Program-made: the position numbers and the translations under genes
Source of the DNA: Leeuwenhoekiella blandensis MED217
GTDB lineage: Bacteria > Bacteroidota > Bacteroidia > Flavobacteriales > Flavobacteriaceae
NCBI RefSeq assembly: GCF_000152985.1
Contig: NZ_CH672395.1
Coordinates: forward strand, 3,507,823-3,571,822
DNA: 64,000 nt
Direction of reading: 5' to 3'
Notes under the pieces: generated by a model
Told to the model about the DNA's origin: nothing
The model's database searches: none
The model's input: the letters and a program-made list of their open reading frames with translations, nothing else
Shown: positions 1-11,686 of the stretch, piece by piece
How the letters are laid out: each line of letters opens with the position of its first letter
How positions within the stretch are numbered: position 1 is the stretch's first letter

Positions 1-789
1 TCTCCCGATGGCTACATTTTCATAACCCGTGGTATTAAAAAGCATCACATCTTTCCCTATGGCAACATTCTCATTTCCGGTTGTGGTATTAAGCATCGCA
101 TCTTTTCCTAATGCAGTATTAGAATTTCCGGTGGTTGTATTTCTTAATGCACGAAAGCCCAAAGCTGTATTATCATTGTTTGTACCGTTGTGTAATGCCT
201 CATACCCTACAGCTGTATTTTGATTTCCTGTAACAGAAGTATAAAGGGCTCTATAACCTACAGCAGTACTGTTTGAATTGGTTGCATTTAATAAGGCTTG
301 TGTACCCAGAGCAACATTATTGTTACTTGTGTTCACATTTCCGGCTTGATAGCCATAAAAGGTTTGTGTCTTTGAGATTCTACCTGCCTTAGTATTATGT
401 ATTCTAAAATTTAAAGGAACATCATCTGTAGTTCCTAAAAAATTAGTACCGTCTATCGTTGTGGTATTTCCGGTTAAAGACCAGCCTGTTTGCCCCGTAG
501 TTAAACCAATCCATTTGGTTTGCGGGTTACTCCAGTAATAAAACCCAATAGGATTACTTCCGGAAGCTGTTGCTAAAAAAACAAGCATACCATTTTGGTC
601 GGCACCCGGATTAGTAGCAGGAAAATCTGAAAGTCTTGGGATCAACAAACCATCTGTATTGGTTGGTGCGCTTATGCTGGTAGCAGAAATGTCTAACTGT
701 GATTTTGGAGAGGTTGTCCCGATGCCGACTTGAGCAACGAGGGAAGACACACTCAAAAATAGTGTGTAAATGAGTAATTTTTGTTTCAT
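1..789 (-). CDS. Repeat-rich surface / tail-fibre-like protein (5' part; 3' end outside window)
   Basis: This reading frame is open from an ATG at 789 down to base 1, so only the first 263 codons are present. A signal peptide covers about residues 1-20 and is followed directly by VGIGTTSP, a common start of mature flavobacterial tail-fibre-like secreted proteins. Residues of roughly 150 to the window edge are a ladder of ~15-residue repeats of the form GNxNTAxGxxALxNTT, resembling the head repeats of trimeric YadA-type adhesins. The likely role is a trimeric surface or secreted fibre; many relatives carry a C-terminal chaperone or sorting domain, which cannot be seen here. Nothing downstream is visible. 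Family and location are a reasonable inference; the binding partner is unknown. Confidence 0.75.
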   Translation of the reverse strand, partial: MKQKLLIYTLFLSVSSLVAQVGIGTTSPKSQLDISATSISAPTNTDGLLIPRLSDFPATNPGADQNGMLVFLATASGSNPIGFYYWSNPQTKWIGLTTGQTGWSLTGNTTTIDGTNFLGTTDDVPLNFRIHNTKAGRISKTQTFYGYQAGNVNTSNNNVALGTQALLNATNSNSTAVGYRALYTSVTGNQNTAVGYEALHNGTNNDNTALGFRALRNTTTGNSNTALGKDAMLNTTTGNENVAIGKDVMLFNTTGYENVAIGR

Positions 790-939
790 GGTGATCTGGG
801 GTTTAACCAAGTAAAACTAATCTTATAATCAATAAACTATCTTGATTTTTATCAAAAAACTAAAAGGTTTTACTTAGGCTGATAATTTAATAAGAACAAT
901 CAATATGTACAAGTTAAAAAAGCCTAAAATATGAAACTA

Positions 940-968
940 AAAAAGGCAATCCGATACGGACTGCCTTT
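940..968 (-). terminator. Rho-independent terminator of katG
   Basis: An 11-bp stem (942-952 with 958-968, one mismatch, loop GATAC) lies 26 bp past the katG stop. On the minus strand it is followed by a run of T, as expected for termination of katG before the next minus-strand gene. Confidence 0.8.
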
Positions 969-993
969 ACTTAATTCAATAGAAACTGTTGTT

Positions 994-3662
<2,669 letters not shown>

Positions 3663-4154
3663 ATGCATCCCAACGAACAGATCATTACCAATTTTTACAA
3701 AGCTTTTCAAAATCACGATCCACAGGCGATGACCTCCTGCTACGCAAAGAACATCATCTTTGAAGACCCTGCCTTTGGAAAAATTCAAGGGAAGCGGGCT
3801 TTTGCAATGTGGTATATGTTGATCGAGCGCGGCGGCGATGCATTGCATATTGAATTTAGCGAAGTGCAAGCCAATGACTACAATGGGAGCGCAAAATGGA
3901 CCGCAACCTATACCTATGGGCCACAAAAACGAAAAGTGATCAATCATGTCGTTGGAACCTTTAGCTTTCAAAATGGGAAGATCGTACAGCATACCGATCA
4001 TTTTGATCTTTGGCGCTGGTCTAGACAAGCGCTAGGCTTTAAAGGATTTCTTTTAGGCTGGACCAAATTTATGAAACTTAAAATTCAGCAGACTACCAGC
4101 AGAGCACTCTCAAGCTATTTGCATAAAATGAAGTCTTTTGAAGTCGAATTTTAG
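3663..4154 (+). CDS. NTF2-like / SnoaL-type protein
   Basis: A 163-residue cytoplasmic protein of the NTF2-like cone fold. The opening NEQIITNFYKAFQNHD and the middle YAKNIIFEDPAFG are typical of the SnoaL / limonene-epoxide-hydrolase-like group, a fold used both for small enzymes and for binding proteins. The C-terminus from about residue 118 (DLWRWSRQALG) matches the ending common in bacterial members annotated only as nuclear transport factor 2 family. The substrate cannot be predicted. The gene converges with the AraC regulator, and the two stop codons overlap by three bases. Confidence 0.8.
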   Translation: MHPNEQIITNFYKAFQNHDPQAMTSCYAKNIIFEDPAFGKIQGKRAFAMWYMLIERGGDALHIEFSEVQANDYNGSAKWTATYTYGPQKRKVINHVVGTFSFQNGKIVQHTDHFDLWRWSRQALGFKGFLLGWTKFMKLKIQQTTSRALSSYLHKMKSFEVEF

Positions 4155-5059
4155 CCCTTAGCTACTTTTGCTTGAAAAGCTCCCGGAGAGATCTTGTTCA
4201 TACGTTTGAATACACGATTAAAATACGATCTACTCTCAAAACCACATTCTAGATAGATATTCTTGATTTTTCGGTTAGGGTCTTGGAGTAAGCTTACCGC
4301 AAGTTTAATACGCTCTGTATTTATAAAGTCAACAGGAGAAAGGCCTAATTCATTCTTAAAGACACGGTAGAAATTAGATTCACTCATACAAGCTTTTCTG
4401 CTTAATAACTCTACAGAAAGAGACTCGTGCAAATGATCACGTATGTATTGAATTATATAAGCCAGTCTATTATCGCTGCTAAGCTTAAGCGCTTTATCGG
4501 TATAGATTTTACGGTTATTGGTTTGCAGAATACGCACGATCAATTCTTGTAACATATTATCTACAAAGAAATCTTTTGAAGGGTGATTTTCAGTAAAAAG
4601 AAAGAGTAAGCGTTGCAAGATCTGAAAGATTCCGGCATCGTTAGTAAAATGAAAATTATAATCCATCAGGCTCCACTCTTGCCCATCTGCTTTGCCAATA
4701 TTTTCATTCATCAAGGTCACCACATTTTTGATTTTATCTTCTGCAATGGCCATTGCCAGGCACCGCGTGGGGTTGCTGTGTTGCGCTTCAGGAAAATCGA
4801 TACACATCACTTCGTCTGCAGGAAGAATAAGTGATTCTCCGGGTAAAAAATCAAAGCTGTTGTGATCACGCAAGTGCATTATTTTCTTTCCGTGAAGCAT
4901 ACTTGCCAGTACCGGCTTGTCAAATTGTAGCAAAACACGTTCTGCCTGTTGATGGGTTTCAAATACATGCATTGCCGCATTATTTAAGGTATATGAGGTT
5001 TGATTCTCAACAAGATTTTCAAGCTTTCTGTTTTCGAAAAAAGAATCGGGCAATTGCAT
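4151..5059 (-). CDS. AraC-family transcriptional regulator
   Basis: A 302-residue regulator with an N-terminal AraC_N-type ligand/oligomerisation domain (about residues 25-180) and a C-terminal double HTH (about 200-300). The HTH contains YIRDHLHESLSVELLS, MSESNFYRVFKNELG and YLECGFESRSYFNRVFKR. It is transcribed divergently from the aldehyde dehydrogenase at 5294 with a 234-bp shared upstream region, the classic layout for a local activator. I infer that it senses an alcohol- or aldehyde-related signal and controls the dehydrogenase-DUF779 operon; the effector is not known. Confidence 0.9.
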   Translation of the reverse strand: MQLPDSFFENRKLENLVENQTSYTLNNAAMHVFETHQQAERVLLQFDKPVLASMLHGKKIMHLRDHNSFDFLPGESLILPADEVMCIDFPEAQHSNPTRCLAMAIAEDKIKNVVTLMNENIGKADGQEWSLMDYNFHFTNDAGIFQILQRLLFLFTENHPSKDFFVDNMLQELIVRILQTNNRKIYTDKALKLSSDNRLAYIIQYIRDHLHESLSVELLSRKACMSESNFYRVFKNELGLSPVDFINTERIKLAVSLLQDPNRKIKNIYLECGFESRSYFNRVFKRMNKISPGAFQAKVAKG

Positions 5060-5293
5060 AATGAAAATTATATTATCCTTAAAGTAAGATTGATTAAGTA
5101 TTAAATATACAATATTATATAGCTAAAATTAACACATTTATAATTTTTGAGAGAATTGTACACTTTTTTGATAGAATTGGTCAACCCAGCTGTGTATGTG
5201 TTGATTAACTTTAGACAACCTAAAATGCATAGCGCATTTCCTAGATTCTAATTCAACCGAAAATTAACGTGTAACAATTTAAAGACAATTCTT

Positions 5294-6817
5294 ATGAGTG
5301 ATGTAAAAACTGCTTCCGCAAACGTTATAGAGAAGCCTAAATTTAAAGATCAGTACGAAAACTTTATTGGAGGAAAATGGACTTCCCCGGTAAAAGGACA
5401 ATATTTTGAAAATGTATCTCCTGTTGACGGCGCCAATTTTACAAAAATACCGCGTTCGACATCTGAAGATATTGAAAAAGCCATTGATGCCGCTTGGGAG
5501 GCTGCTCCTGAGTGGAACAATTCTGCAGCAGCCTACCGCAGTAATTTGTTATTAAAAATTGCTGATGTGATGGAGCAAAATCTCGAGGCGCTTGCGCGTG
5601 CCGAAACCTGGGACAATGGTAAAGCGATACGGGAGACGATGGCGGCAGATCTACCGCTTGCAGTAGACCACTTTAGATATTTTGCCGGTGTGATCAGAGC
5701 CGAAGAAGGTTCGGTAAGTGAGTTAGACAGCAATACCGTCTGCTTGAATGTCACAGAGCCTCTTGGGGTCGTCGGGCAAATTATCCCGTGGAATTTCCCA
5801 TTACTTATGGCAACCTGGAAACTCGCTCCTGCGCTTGCTGCCGGAAACTGCGTAGTGCTTAAACCTGCTGAACAAACGCCTGTTGGAATCTTAATTCTTA
5901 TGGAATTGATCGAAGATATTCTACCGGCCGGAGTGCTCAATATCGTAAATGGTTTTGGAGCCGAGGCCGGTAAACCGCTTGCTTCTAGTCCGCGCATCAA
6001 TAAAATCGCGTTCACCGGCGAGACCACAACAGGTCAATTGATTATGCAATACGCTTCAAAAAATATTACGCCGGTCACTCTTGAACTTGGAGGGAAATCT
6101 CCAAATGTATTTTTTGAAAGCGTGATGGATGCTGATGATGACTTCTTTGATAAATGTCTTGAAGGTGCTACGCTATTTGCTTTGAACCAAGGTGAAGTGT
6201 GTACCTGTCCATCTCGTTTACTGGTGCAGGAAAGCATTTTTGATGCTTTCGTAGAACGCGTGGTAGAACGTACCAAAGCCATAAAACTAGGACATCCTTT
6301 AAGTCCGGATACGATGATGGGTGCACAAGCTTCTAATGATCAATATGAAAAAATCTTAAACTACATCAACATTGGTAAAGACGAAGGTGCCGAAGTGCTT
6401 TGCGGTGGTGGCGCTGCCTACAATGAAGGTTTAGAAGGTGGATATTACATTCAGCCTACGATCCTAAAAGGGAATAACAAAATGCGTGTTTTTCAAGAAG
6501 AAATTTTTGGACCGGTACTTTGTGTGACTTCTTTCAAAGATGAAGCAGATGCTATAGAAATTGCAAATGACACCTTGTACGGATTAGGTGCCGGCGTTTG
6601 GACAAGAGATACACACCAAGCCTATCAAATTTCAAGAGCGATCAAGGCCGGTCGTGTTTGGGTAAATAACTACCACAATTATCCTGCACACGCTCCATTT
6701 GGCGGATATAAAAAATCTGGTATTGGTCGTGAGAACCATAAAATGATGTTGGCACATTATCGTCACACCAAAAACATGCTAATCTCTTATGACAAAAAAG
6801 CAATGGGCTTTTTCTAA
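5294..6817 (+). CDS. Aldehyde dehydrogenase (ExaC/AldB-like)
   Basis: NAD(P)-dependent aldehyde dehydrogenase of 507 residues, cytoplasmic. The NAD-binding segment IIPWNFP (N167), K190, the general base E264 in TLELGGKSP and the catalytic C303 in [11 protein letters not shown] are all present. The CTCPSR signature and the C-terminal [19 protein letters not shown] block are typical of acetaldehyde dehydrogenases of the ExaC/AldB group that oxidise acetaldehyde or other short aldehydes. It is followed directly by a DUF779 gene, a conserved pairing, and preceded by a divergent AraC regulator. The two-gene unit ends in a strong hairpin at 7226. Confidence 0.95.
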   Translation: MSDVKTASANVIEKPKFKDQYENFIGGKWTSPVKGQYFENVSPVDGANFTKIPRSTSEDIEKAIDAAWEAAPEWNNSAAAYRSNLLLKIADVMEQNLEALARAETWDNGKAIRETMAADLPLAVDHFRYFAGVIRAEEGSVSELDSNTVCLNVTEPLGVVGQIIPWNFPLLMATWKLAPALAAGNCVVLKPAEQTPVGILILMELIEDILPAGVLNIVNGFGAEAGKPLASSPRINKIAFTGETTTGQLIMQYASKNITPVTLELGGKSPNVFFESVMDADDDFFDKCLEGATLFALNQGEVCTCPSRLLVQESIFDAFVERVVERTKAIKLGHPLSPDTMMGAQASNDQYEKILNYINIGKDEGAEVLCGGGAAYNEGLEGGYYIQPTILKGNNKMRVFQEEIFGPVLCVTSFKDEADAIEIANDTLYGLGAGVWTRDTHQAYQISRAIKAGRVWVNNYHNYPAHAPFGGYKKSGIGRENHKMMLAHYRHTKNMLISYDKKAMGFF

Positions 6818-6827
6818 AAATCAAATC

Positions 6828-7202
6828 ATGACACCACGTGTAGAAGCAACAGATGCTGCAAAGGAAATTATAGACCAATTAAGGGAAGAACACGGTGAAC
6901 TTATGTTTCACCAGAGCGGGGGCTGCTGTGACGGCTCGTCCCCGATGTGTTTCCCCAAAGGCGATCTTATGATCAATGAGACCGATGTGTATCTGGGAAC
7001 CATACACGGCTGCGAGTTTTATATGTCTAAAGACCAATTTGAATATTGGAAGCATACACAACTCACGGTTGATATAACCTCGGGAAGAGGCTCGAGTTTC
7101 TCATTAGAGATTCCGCTTGGGATTCGGTTTGTTATTAAGTCTAGGATGTACACCGAAGAAGAAGCAAAAACCCTCAGCCCAACACGCAGTGGAGAACAAT
7201 AG
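6828..7202 (+). CDS. DUF779 protein, partner of aldehyde dehydrogenase
   Basis: A 124-residue protein of the DUF779 family. The ATG at 6828 was chosen because the family begins MxPRVEAT; an in-frame ATG at 6789 overlaps the upstream gene and gives an atypical extension. The hallmark is residues 28-41, HQSGGCCDGSSPMC, a cysteine-rich stretch likely to bind metal or take part in redox chemistry. The family is nearly always found beside ExaC-type aldehyde dehydrogenases, so an accessory or maturation role is likely, but its biochemical function is not established. It begins 10 bp after the dehydrogenase stop and must be co-transcribed. Confidence 0.9.
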   Translation: MTPRVEATDAAKEIIDQLREEHGELMFHQSGGCCDGSSPMCFPKGDLMINETDVYLGTIHGCEFYMSKDQFEYWKHTQLTVDITSGRGSSFSLEIPLGIRFVIKSRMYTEEEAKTLSPTRSGEQ

Positions 7203-7225
7203 TTGTCACGAACTCTACTACATTA

Positions 7226-7251
7226 AAAAGCCTCCTTTTTAGGAGGCTTTT
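7226..7251. terminator. Bidirectional terminator
   Basis: A perfect 10-bp stem AAAAGCCTCC / GGAGGCTTTT with a six-base loop lies between the convergent DUF779 and tRNA-binding-protein genes. A- and T-rich flanks on both sides allow it to work in both directions. Confidence 0.85.
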
Positions 7252-7261
7252 ACATTTTATA

Positions 7262-7600
7262 TCAACTTATGCGCACCCCATTTGGAACGGGTAAATCTGG
7301 ATTGAGTAGCGTGACTTCTTCTCCATCTACTGCGCCCAGCAACAGGCACTCGCTCATAAAGTTTGCAATTTGCTTTTTAGGAAAATTCACTACTGCGATC
7401 ACTTGTTTTCCTACGAGTTCTTGCCGCTCATATTTTTTGGTTATTTGTGCAGAGGTTTTTCTAACTCCAAGTTCTTCACCAAAATCTATATGTAATTGAA
7501 AAGCGGGTTTTCTTGCTTCAGGAAAATCGCTTACGCTTATAATGGTTCCCACACGCATATCTACGCGTGCAAATTCAGACCATTTCAAGTCGTTATTCAT
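7262..7600 (-). CDS. CsaA-like tRNA-binding domain protein
   Basis: A 112-residue single-domain protein of the tRNA-binding (EMAP/CsaA) OB fold. FARVDMRVGTIISV at the N-terminus, KPAFQLHIDFG and the C-terminal LLNPDLPVPNG are the family blocks. CsaA proteins dimerise, bind tRNA and have been described as secretion-related chaperones. The ATG at 7600 is preferred over an in-frame TTG at 7609. It overlaps the stop of the upstream gene by eight bases, implying translational coupling. Confidence 0.88.
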   Translation of the reverse strand: MNNDLKWSEFARVDMRVGTIISVSDFPEARKPAFQLHIDFGEELGVRKTSAQITKKYERQELVGKQVIAVVNFPKKQIANFMSECLLLGAVDGEEVTLLNPDLPVPNGVRIS

Positions 7601-7904
7601 TATGTTCAATCTTCAGTTTTTGAATCATTTCTTGAGAAATTTGTCCGCTGTATGCGCCATACGCATCAACCAGAAGGCCTCTCTCGCCACTATCGGTATT
7701 GATCACATAAAGTACACTGTTGTCGCCGGGATTGGTCATTCCTTCAAATCTAAATGCTTCTTCTACTTCGATTTGTCCTGCTTTCCAGGTTTTCTTATGT
7801 GCTTTAGATTCGATTCCTTCGTCAACCAGATTAAAATCGGTATCGTATCCTTTCTTCTGTAATTCTTCAATCGCTACGGATAGCGAGCTATATGTATTTT
7901 TCAT
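7593..7904 (-). CDS. Small conserved flavobacterial protein of unknown function
   Basis: A 103-residue acidic protein without a signal peptide or membrane segment. The sequence has an amphipathic N-terminal helix, a central ESKAHKKTWKAGQIEVEEAFRF block and a GERGLLVDAYGAYSGQ block. Similar short proteins in flavobacteria are sometimes labelled phosphoribosylpyrophosphate synthetase, but nothing resembling PRPP synthetase is visible, so I treat that label as spurious. It is the first gene of a two-gene unit with the CsaA-like gene. Function unknown. Confidence 0.75.
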   Translation of the reverse strand: MKNTYSSLSVAIEELQKKGYDTDFNLVDEGIESKAHKKTWKAGQIEVEEAFRFEGMTNPGDNSVLYVINTDSGERGLLVDAYGAYSGQISQEMIQKLKIEHNE

Positions 7905-8031
7905 AATTGCTAGTTTTTATTAAAGTTACAAAGGCAGCTCCCTGAGCCCAAAGATTTAAAAGAACTTTAGTATTTGTAACAAGTCCGGCTGATTTACGAC
8001 CTATTTTACAGTTGGAAAAAGAGATCACACT

Positions 8032-8604
8032 ATGGCAAGAACACCTTCAAATATGCTTCCGCTAGGAACACAAGCTCCGTTTTTTACGCTTCCTAATCCG
8101 CTCACAAATAAAAATGTAACGCTCACAGAAGTTGCAGGCGAACGTGGCACGGTAGTGATGTTTATTTGTAATCACTGCCCTTTTGTAAAGCACGTGAATG
8201 ACGAGATCGTGCGTATTGCCAATGATTACCGGGTGCTGGGTTTTGGCTTTGTTGCTATAAGCAGTAATGATGTTGAAAATTATCCTGAAGACAGCCCATG
8301 GTTGATGCGGGAGACGGCAAGAAAATATAATTTTAGCTTTCCGTATTTATACGACGAAACGCAGCAAACGGCTAAAGATTATGACGCCGCGTGTACACCT
8401 GATTTTTATTTATTTGATGCGGAATTAAAACTGATTTATCGCGGTCAACTCGATGATTCCCGTCCCGGAAACGGCATTCCCGTAAACGGAAGAGACCTGC
8501 GTGAGGCCTTGGATAACGTATTCAACAATCGCCAACAGAACGAACTTCAAAAGCCTAGTCTAGGCTGTGGGATCAAGTGGAAGCAAGAAGCTAATCCTTC
8601 TTAA
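8032..8604 (+). CDS. Thioredoxin-fold redoxin (AhpC/TSA-like)
   Basis: A 190-residue cytoplasmic thioredoxin-fold protein. The redox motif is C46-N-H-C49 followed by PFVKHVN, the signature of a widespread PRX-like thioredoxin family. The cis-proline region is CTPDFYLF, and the domain ends RGQLDDSRPGN. Family members are thought to reduce or exchange disulphides; the physiological substrate is unknown. Its stop codon is immediately followed by the ATG of the uracil-DNA-glycosylase-like gene, so the two form an operon. Confidence 0.9.
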   Translation: MARTPSNMLPLGTQAPFFTLPNPLTNKNVTLTEVAGERGTVVMFICNHCPFVKHVNDEIVRIANDYRVLGFGFVAISSNDVENYPEDSPWLMRETARKYNFSFPYLYDETQQTAKDYDAACTPDFYLFDAELKLIYRGQLDDSRPGNGIPVNGRDLREALDNVFNNRQQNELQKPSLGCGIKWKQEANPS

Positions 8605-9258
8605 ATGTTTGAGCACACGCATCCGTATCCTCCTTTTAATCTTGAACACGCGACCAAACTCATCGTAGGCACGTTACCGCCTCCCCGATTTACCACAGGA
8701 GATTTGCTACCTGAAGATGTAGATTTTTGCTACGGAAGTAAAAACGGAATGCTGTGGCCCATTCTCGATCAAATTTTTGATTTGAACTTGGTTTATGAAA
8801 ACACCGCTCACGCTATTGAGCAGCGCTCCCATTTTCTAAAAAGCCGAAACATTGGCGTCTGTGATATTGTAGCTGCTGCGCAACGAGAAAAAGTTGATGC
8901 TTCAGATCTAGGAATGCAAGAAGTGGAATTAAGGAATTTGGTAGGCTTTCTTAAAGAGTTTCCGCAGATCCATACGCTTATTTTTACAGGAGGTGCCAGC
9001 AAAAACGGCCCGGAATACTTTTTCAGAAAACAACTCAAGGAAAACAACTTGAAATTAGAGGTCGTTTCTTCTATTGTGCCGCGCATACATCAGTTTCAAA
9101 TCGAAAAGCGCTTTGTAAAAACCGTTTCCTTAACCGCACCTTCCGGCGCTGCCAACCGAGCCATTGGCAGTATGAAAAGTTATAAAGAGCAAAGACTGAA
9201 AGATCCGCAATTTTCAACCTTTGATTTTAGAATTCAGCAATACCGCCCGTTCTTTTAG
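8605..9258 (+). CDS. Uracil-DNA glycosylase-superfamily protein
   Basis: A 217-residue protein of the uracil-DNA glycosylase superfamily. The N-terminal LIVGTLPPPRF (about residues 19-29) corresponds to the catalytic water-activating loop of the fold, and YGSKNGMLWPIL follows as in related family members. LIFTGGASKNG about residue 134 is the second conserved strand-loop. The canonical family 1-5 active-site residues are not all recognisable, so base specificity is uncertain. It starts directly after the preceding stop codon. A role in base excision repair is inferred from fold only. Confidence 0.75.
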   Translation: MFEHTHPYPPFNLEHATKLIVGTLPPPRFTTGDLLPEDVDFCYGSKNGMLWPILDQIFDLNLVYENTAHAIEQRSHFLKSRNIGVCDIVAAAQREKVDASDLGMQEVELRNLVGFLKEFPQIHTLIFTGGASKNGPEYFFRKQLKENNLKLEVVSSIVPRIHQFQIEKRFVKTVSLTAPSGAANRAIGSMKSYKEQRLKDPQFSTFDFRIQQYRPFF

Positions 9259-9330
9259 TTTCTGAACAAAGACCACGGTTCAAACTTTAATTAATTAGTA
9301 ATTTTAGCATTTCAACTATTCAACATTCAT

Positions 9331-11088
9331 ATGAAAGCAGCCCTACTCAGTCTCGTATTTCTTATCGCCCTCTCGTGTGCCGAAAAACCAAAACCCGAAG
9401 ATTTTGATCTAATCACACCTTTTGAAAAAGGAAATGGTAATCAAACGCCCACCTATGACGAAGTAATGGCATACTACGATGATCTGGATGCTGCTTATGT
9501 TTCGATCAAAACCTATAAAATTGGGAGAACCGATAGCGGAGAACCGCTTACCTTAGTAACCTACAACACCAATCGCACGTTTGATTCAGAATTTGCTGAT
9601 GCCAAGGAGGTGACGCGCATTTTGATCAATAACGGAATTCATCCCGGAGAATCAGATGGTATTGATGCGACGATGATGATGATGCGCGATCTGGCCAACG
9701 GCACAATTGAAACACCAGAAAATGTATGGATCGGTGCCATTGCCGTGTACAATATTGGCGGTGCGCTCAACAGAAATACAGGAACGCGTGCCAATCAAAA
9801 CGGCCCTGAAGAATACGGTTTTAGAGGAAATGCTCAAAATTATGATCTCAATCGTGATTTTGTAAAAGCTGACACTTATAATGCGCGTGCTTTTGCTGAA
9901 ATCTATCATATGGTTAATCCTGATGTTTTGATCGACAACCACGTGAGCAACGGTGCAGATTATCAATATGTACTTACACATTTGTTTACACAGCATAACA
10001 AGCTGGGCGACGAATTAGGCGATTATCTTCATACGGAATTACAACCGCAATTGGAGCAGGATCTGGCTGCTAAAGACTGGCCAATCACACCTTATGTCAA
10101 TGTGTTTAATCAGGTACCAGAAATTGGCTTTTCTCAATTTATGGACTACCCGCGCTATTCTACGGGATACAGCACTTTATGGAATACCTTCGGGATGATG
10201 GTAGAAACACATATGCTTAAACCGTATAAAGATCGCGTTGCCGGAACCTATGAGTTGATGAAATCGATGATCAAGATCACCGAAAAAGATGGCGTAAAAA
10301 TGCAAGCCTTGCGCAAAGCAAAAGATTCCTTGTACCGAAGCGGGGCGCTTACCGGACAGCCGTATACGTTACACTTTGAAATTGACAGCAGTAAAACGTC
10401 AACGCTTAATTTCTTAGGCTATGAAGGCGAGCGAAAAACAAGTACCGTTACCGGAATGTCCCGTTTAAAATACGATCGCAATAAGCCTTTTGAGAAAGAA
10501 GTCACCTATTATAACTATATGAAACCGGCCGGTGATGCTACGATTCCTGCTGCTTATGTTATTCCGCAGGGATGGCATCACGTGATCGAGCGTTTAAAAG
10601 AAAATGAAATCGACTTTGAGCGTTTTCAAAAAGACAGTATGCTAACTGCAGAGGTGTATCATATTGCAGATTATAAAACGCGTAACCAAGCCTATGAAGG
10701 ACATTATCTGCATTACAATACCCAAGTTGAAACTTCAACTCAAGAAATAAATATTAGACAAGGAGATTACGTGGTTAAAACCAATCAGTCTGGACTACGC
10801 TACATTATGGAAATGCTTGAACCTTCAGGAGTAGATTCATTTTTCAACTGGAATTATTTTGACACCATTCTTCAGCAGAAAGAACATTTCTCGCCTTACG
10901 TTTGGGAAGATCGAGCACAAGAATTACTGGATGCAGATCCTGAAATGAAAGAAGCTTTTGAAGACTTAAAAGAAAATGACACACGTTTTGCTCAAAACTG
11001 GTACATGCAACTCGAGTGGATTTATGAGCATTCTAACAACTATGAAAAGGCCTACTTACGCTACCCGATCTTTAGGATTACTAATTAA
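9331..11088 (+). CDS. M14-family zinc carboxypeptidase, lipoprotein
   Basis: A 585-residue secreted M14 peptidase. The N-terminus is a lipoprotein signal peptide with the lipid-acceptor Cys at residue 16 (IALSCAE), so it is probably membrane-anchored. The zinc site is H104 and E107 in GIHPGESDG, with the third ligand H204 in DNHVSNG; NYDLNRDF around 170-177 is the substrate-carboxylate-binding region. The C-terminal half is a family-specific extension without a motif I can name. It probably trims peptides outside the cytoplasm. It converges with the Nudix gene, and their coding ends overlap by 33 bases. Confidence 0.9.
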   Translation: MKAALLSLVFLIALSCAEKPKPEDFDLITPFEKGNGNQTPTYDEVMAYYDDLDAAYVSIKTYKIGRTDSGEPLTLVTYNTNRTFDSEFADAKEVTRILINNGIHPGESDGIDATMMMMRDLANGTIETPENVWIGAIAVYNIGGALNRNTGTRANQNGPEEYGFRGNAQNYDLNRDFVKADTYNARAFAEIYHMVNPDVLIDNHVSNGADYQYVLTHLFTQHNKLGDELGDYLHTELQPQLEQDLAAKDWPITPYVNVFNQVPEIGFSQFMDYPRYSTGYSTLWNTFGMMVETHMLKPYKDRVAGTYELMKSMIKITEKDGVKMQALRKAKDSLYRSGALTGQPYTLHFEIDSSKTSTLNFLGYEGERKTSTVTGMSRLKYDRNKPFEKEVTYYNYMKPAGDATIPAAYVIPQGWHHVIERLKENEIDFERFQKDSMLTAEVYHIADYKTRNQAYEGHYLHYNTQVETSTQEINIRQGDYVVKTNQSGLRYIMEMLEPSGVDSFFNWNYFDTILQQKEHFSPYVWEDRAQELLDADPEMKEAFEDLKENDTRFAQNWYMQLEWIYEHSNNYEKAYLRYPIFRITN

Positions 11089-11679
11089 ATATTCCTTCGG
11101 AAAAAGGAGTTTGATGTTTTCATAAGACATTGTCAACGCCTTCTGAGATTTTTCAAAATTCTTCCAACGTACTTTTTTGATTCCCTCAGAAGGTTGTGGC
11201 TCTAATGGTCCACTGTAGGTAGTGTTCATTTTGTACCAATACGTTTCCTTCAGTTTAAACTTACCATTACGTTTGAAAACATGGTAGGTTACCGTAATAA
11301 GATCACCTAAAACCAAATCCTGACAACCGGTTTCCTCGCTTACTTCGCGTACCGCACACTCTTCGATGGTTTCTTTTTTCTCCAATTTCCCTTTAGGAAG
11401 GTCCCACTTACCGTTGCGTTTTATGAAAAGGATTTCTGAATGGTCGTTAAAAACCATTCCGCCACCGGCGACAACTACCGGCAATTTTTTCTTCAGAAAC
11501 TTGAGTAATTTCTTGCCTTTAGCGTGATATAAATTGATGTGCGTGAGTTGACCACGGTTAACCTGTTTAATAATGCTTTTTATTTTTGCACGTTTTATGG
11601 GAATGGATGTGTAATTTTCGCCAATATACTTTTCAGTTGAAAGTATAATGGGCACATCATTTACAAAAACTTTATACAT
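11056..11679 (-). CDS. Nudix hydrolase
   Basis: A 207-residue Nudix-fold pyrophosphohydrolase. The Nudix box begins at about G97 (PKGKLEKKE) and ends with R111, E112, E115, E116 (REVSEETG), so the metal-binding glutamates are intact. An N-terminal ~65-residue extension beginning MYKVFVNDVPIILST is typical of flavobacterial members. The ATG at 11679 fits that family start. It lies back-to-back with pyrE: the two start codons are separated by only seven bases. Possible substrates are nucleoside diphosphate derivatives or other housekeeping pyrophosphates; the specificity cannot be read. Confidence 0.9.
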   Translation of the reverse strand: MYKVFVNDVPIILSTEKYIGENYTSIPIKRAKIKSIIKQVNRGQLTHINLYHAKGKKLLKFLKKKLPVVVAGGGMVFNDHSEILFIKRNGKWDLPKGKLEKKETIEECAVREVSEETGCQDLVLGDLITVTYHVFKRNGKFKLKETYWYKMNTTYSGPLEPQPSEGIKKVRWKNFEKSQKALTMSYENIKLLFPKEYLISNPKDRVA

Positions 11680-11682
11680 TTG
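11675..11682 (+). promoter_or_regulatory. pyrE -7 promoter element overlapping the divergent Nudix start codon
   Basis: TACATTTG is a perfect TAnnTTTG -7 box. Its last base lies four bases before the pyrE ATG, so transcription would start at or next to the start codon, giving a leaderless or nearly leaderless mRNA. No clear TTTG -33 box is seen at the ideal distance. Confidence 0.5.
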
Positions 11683-11686
11683 TACC

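Noticed and set aside
7593-7904. Phosphoribosylpyrophosphate synthetase function for the 103-residue protein
   Set aside because: No PRPP synthetase motif is present and the protein is far too short, so the label seen on similar proteins is not supported.
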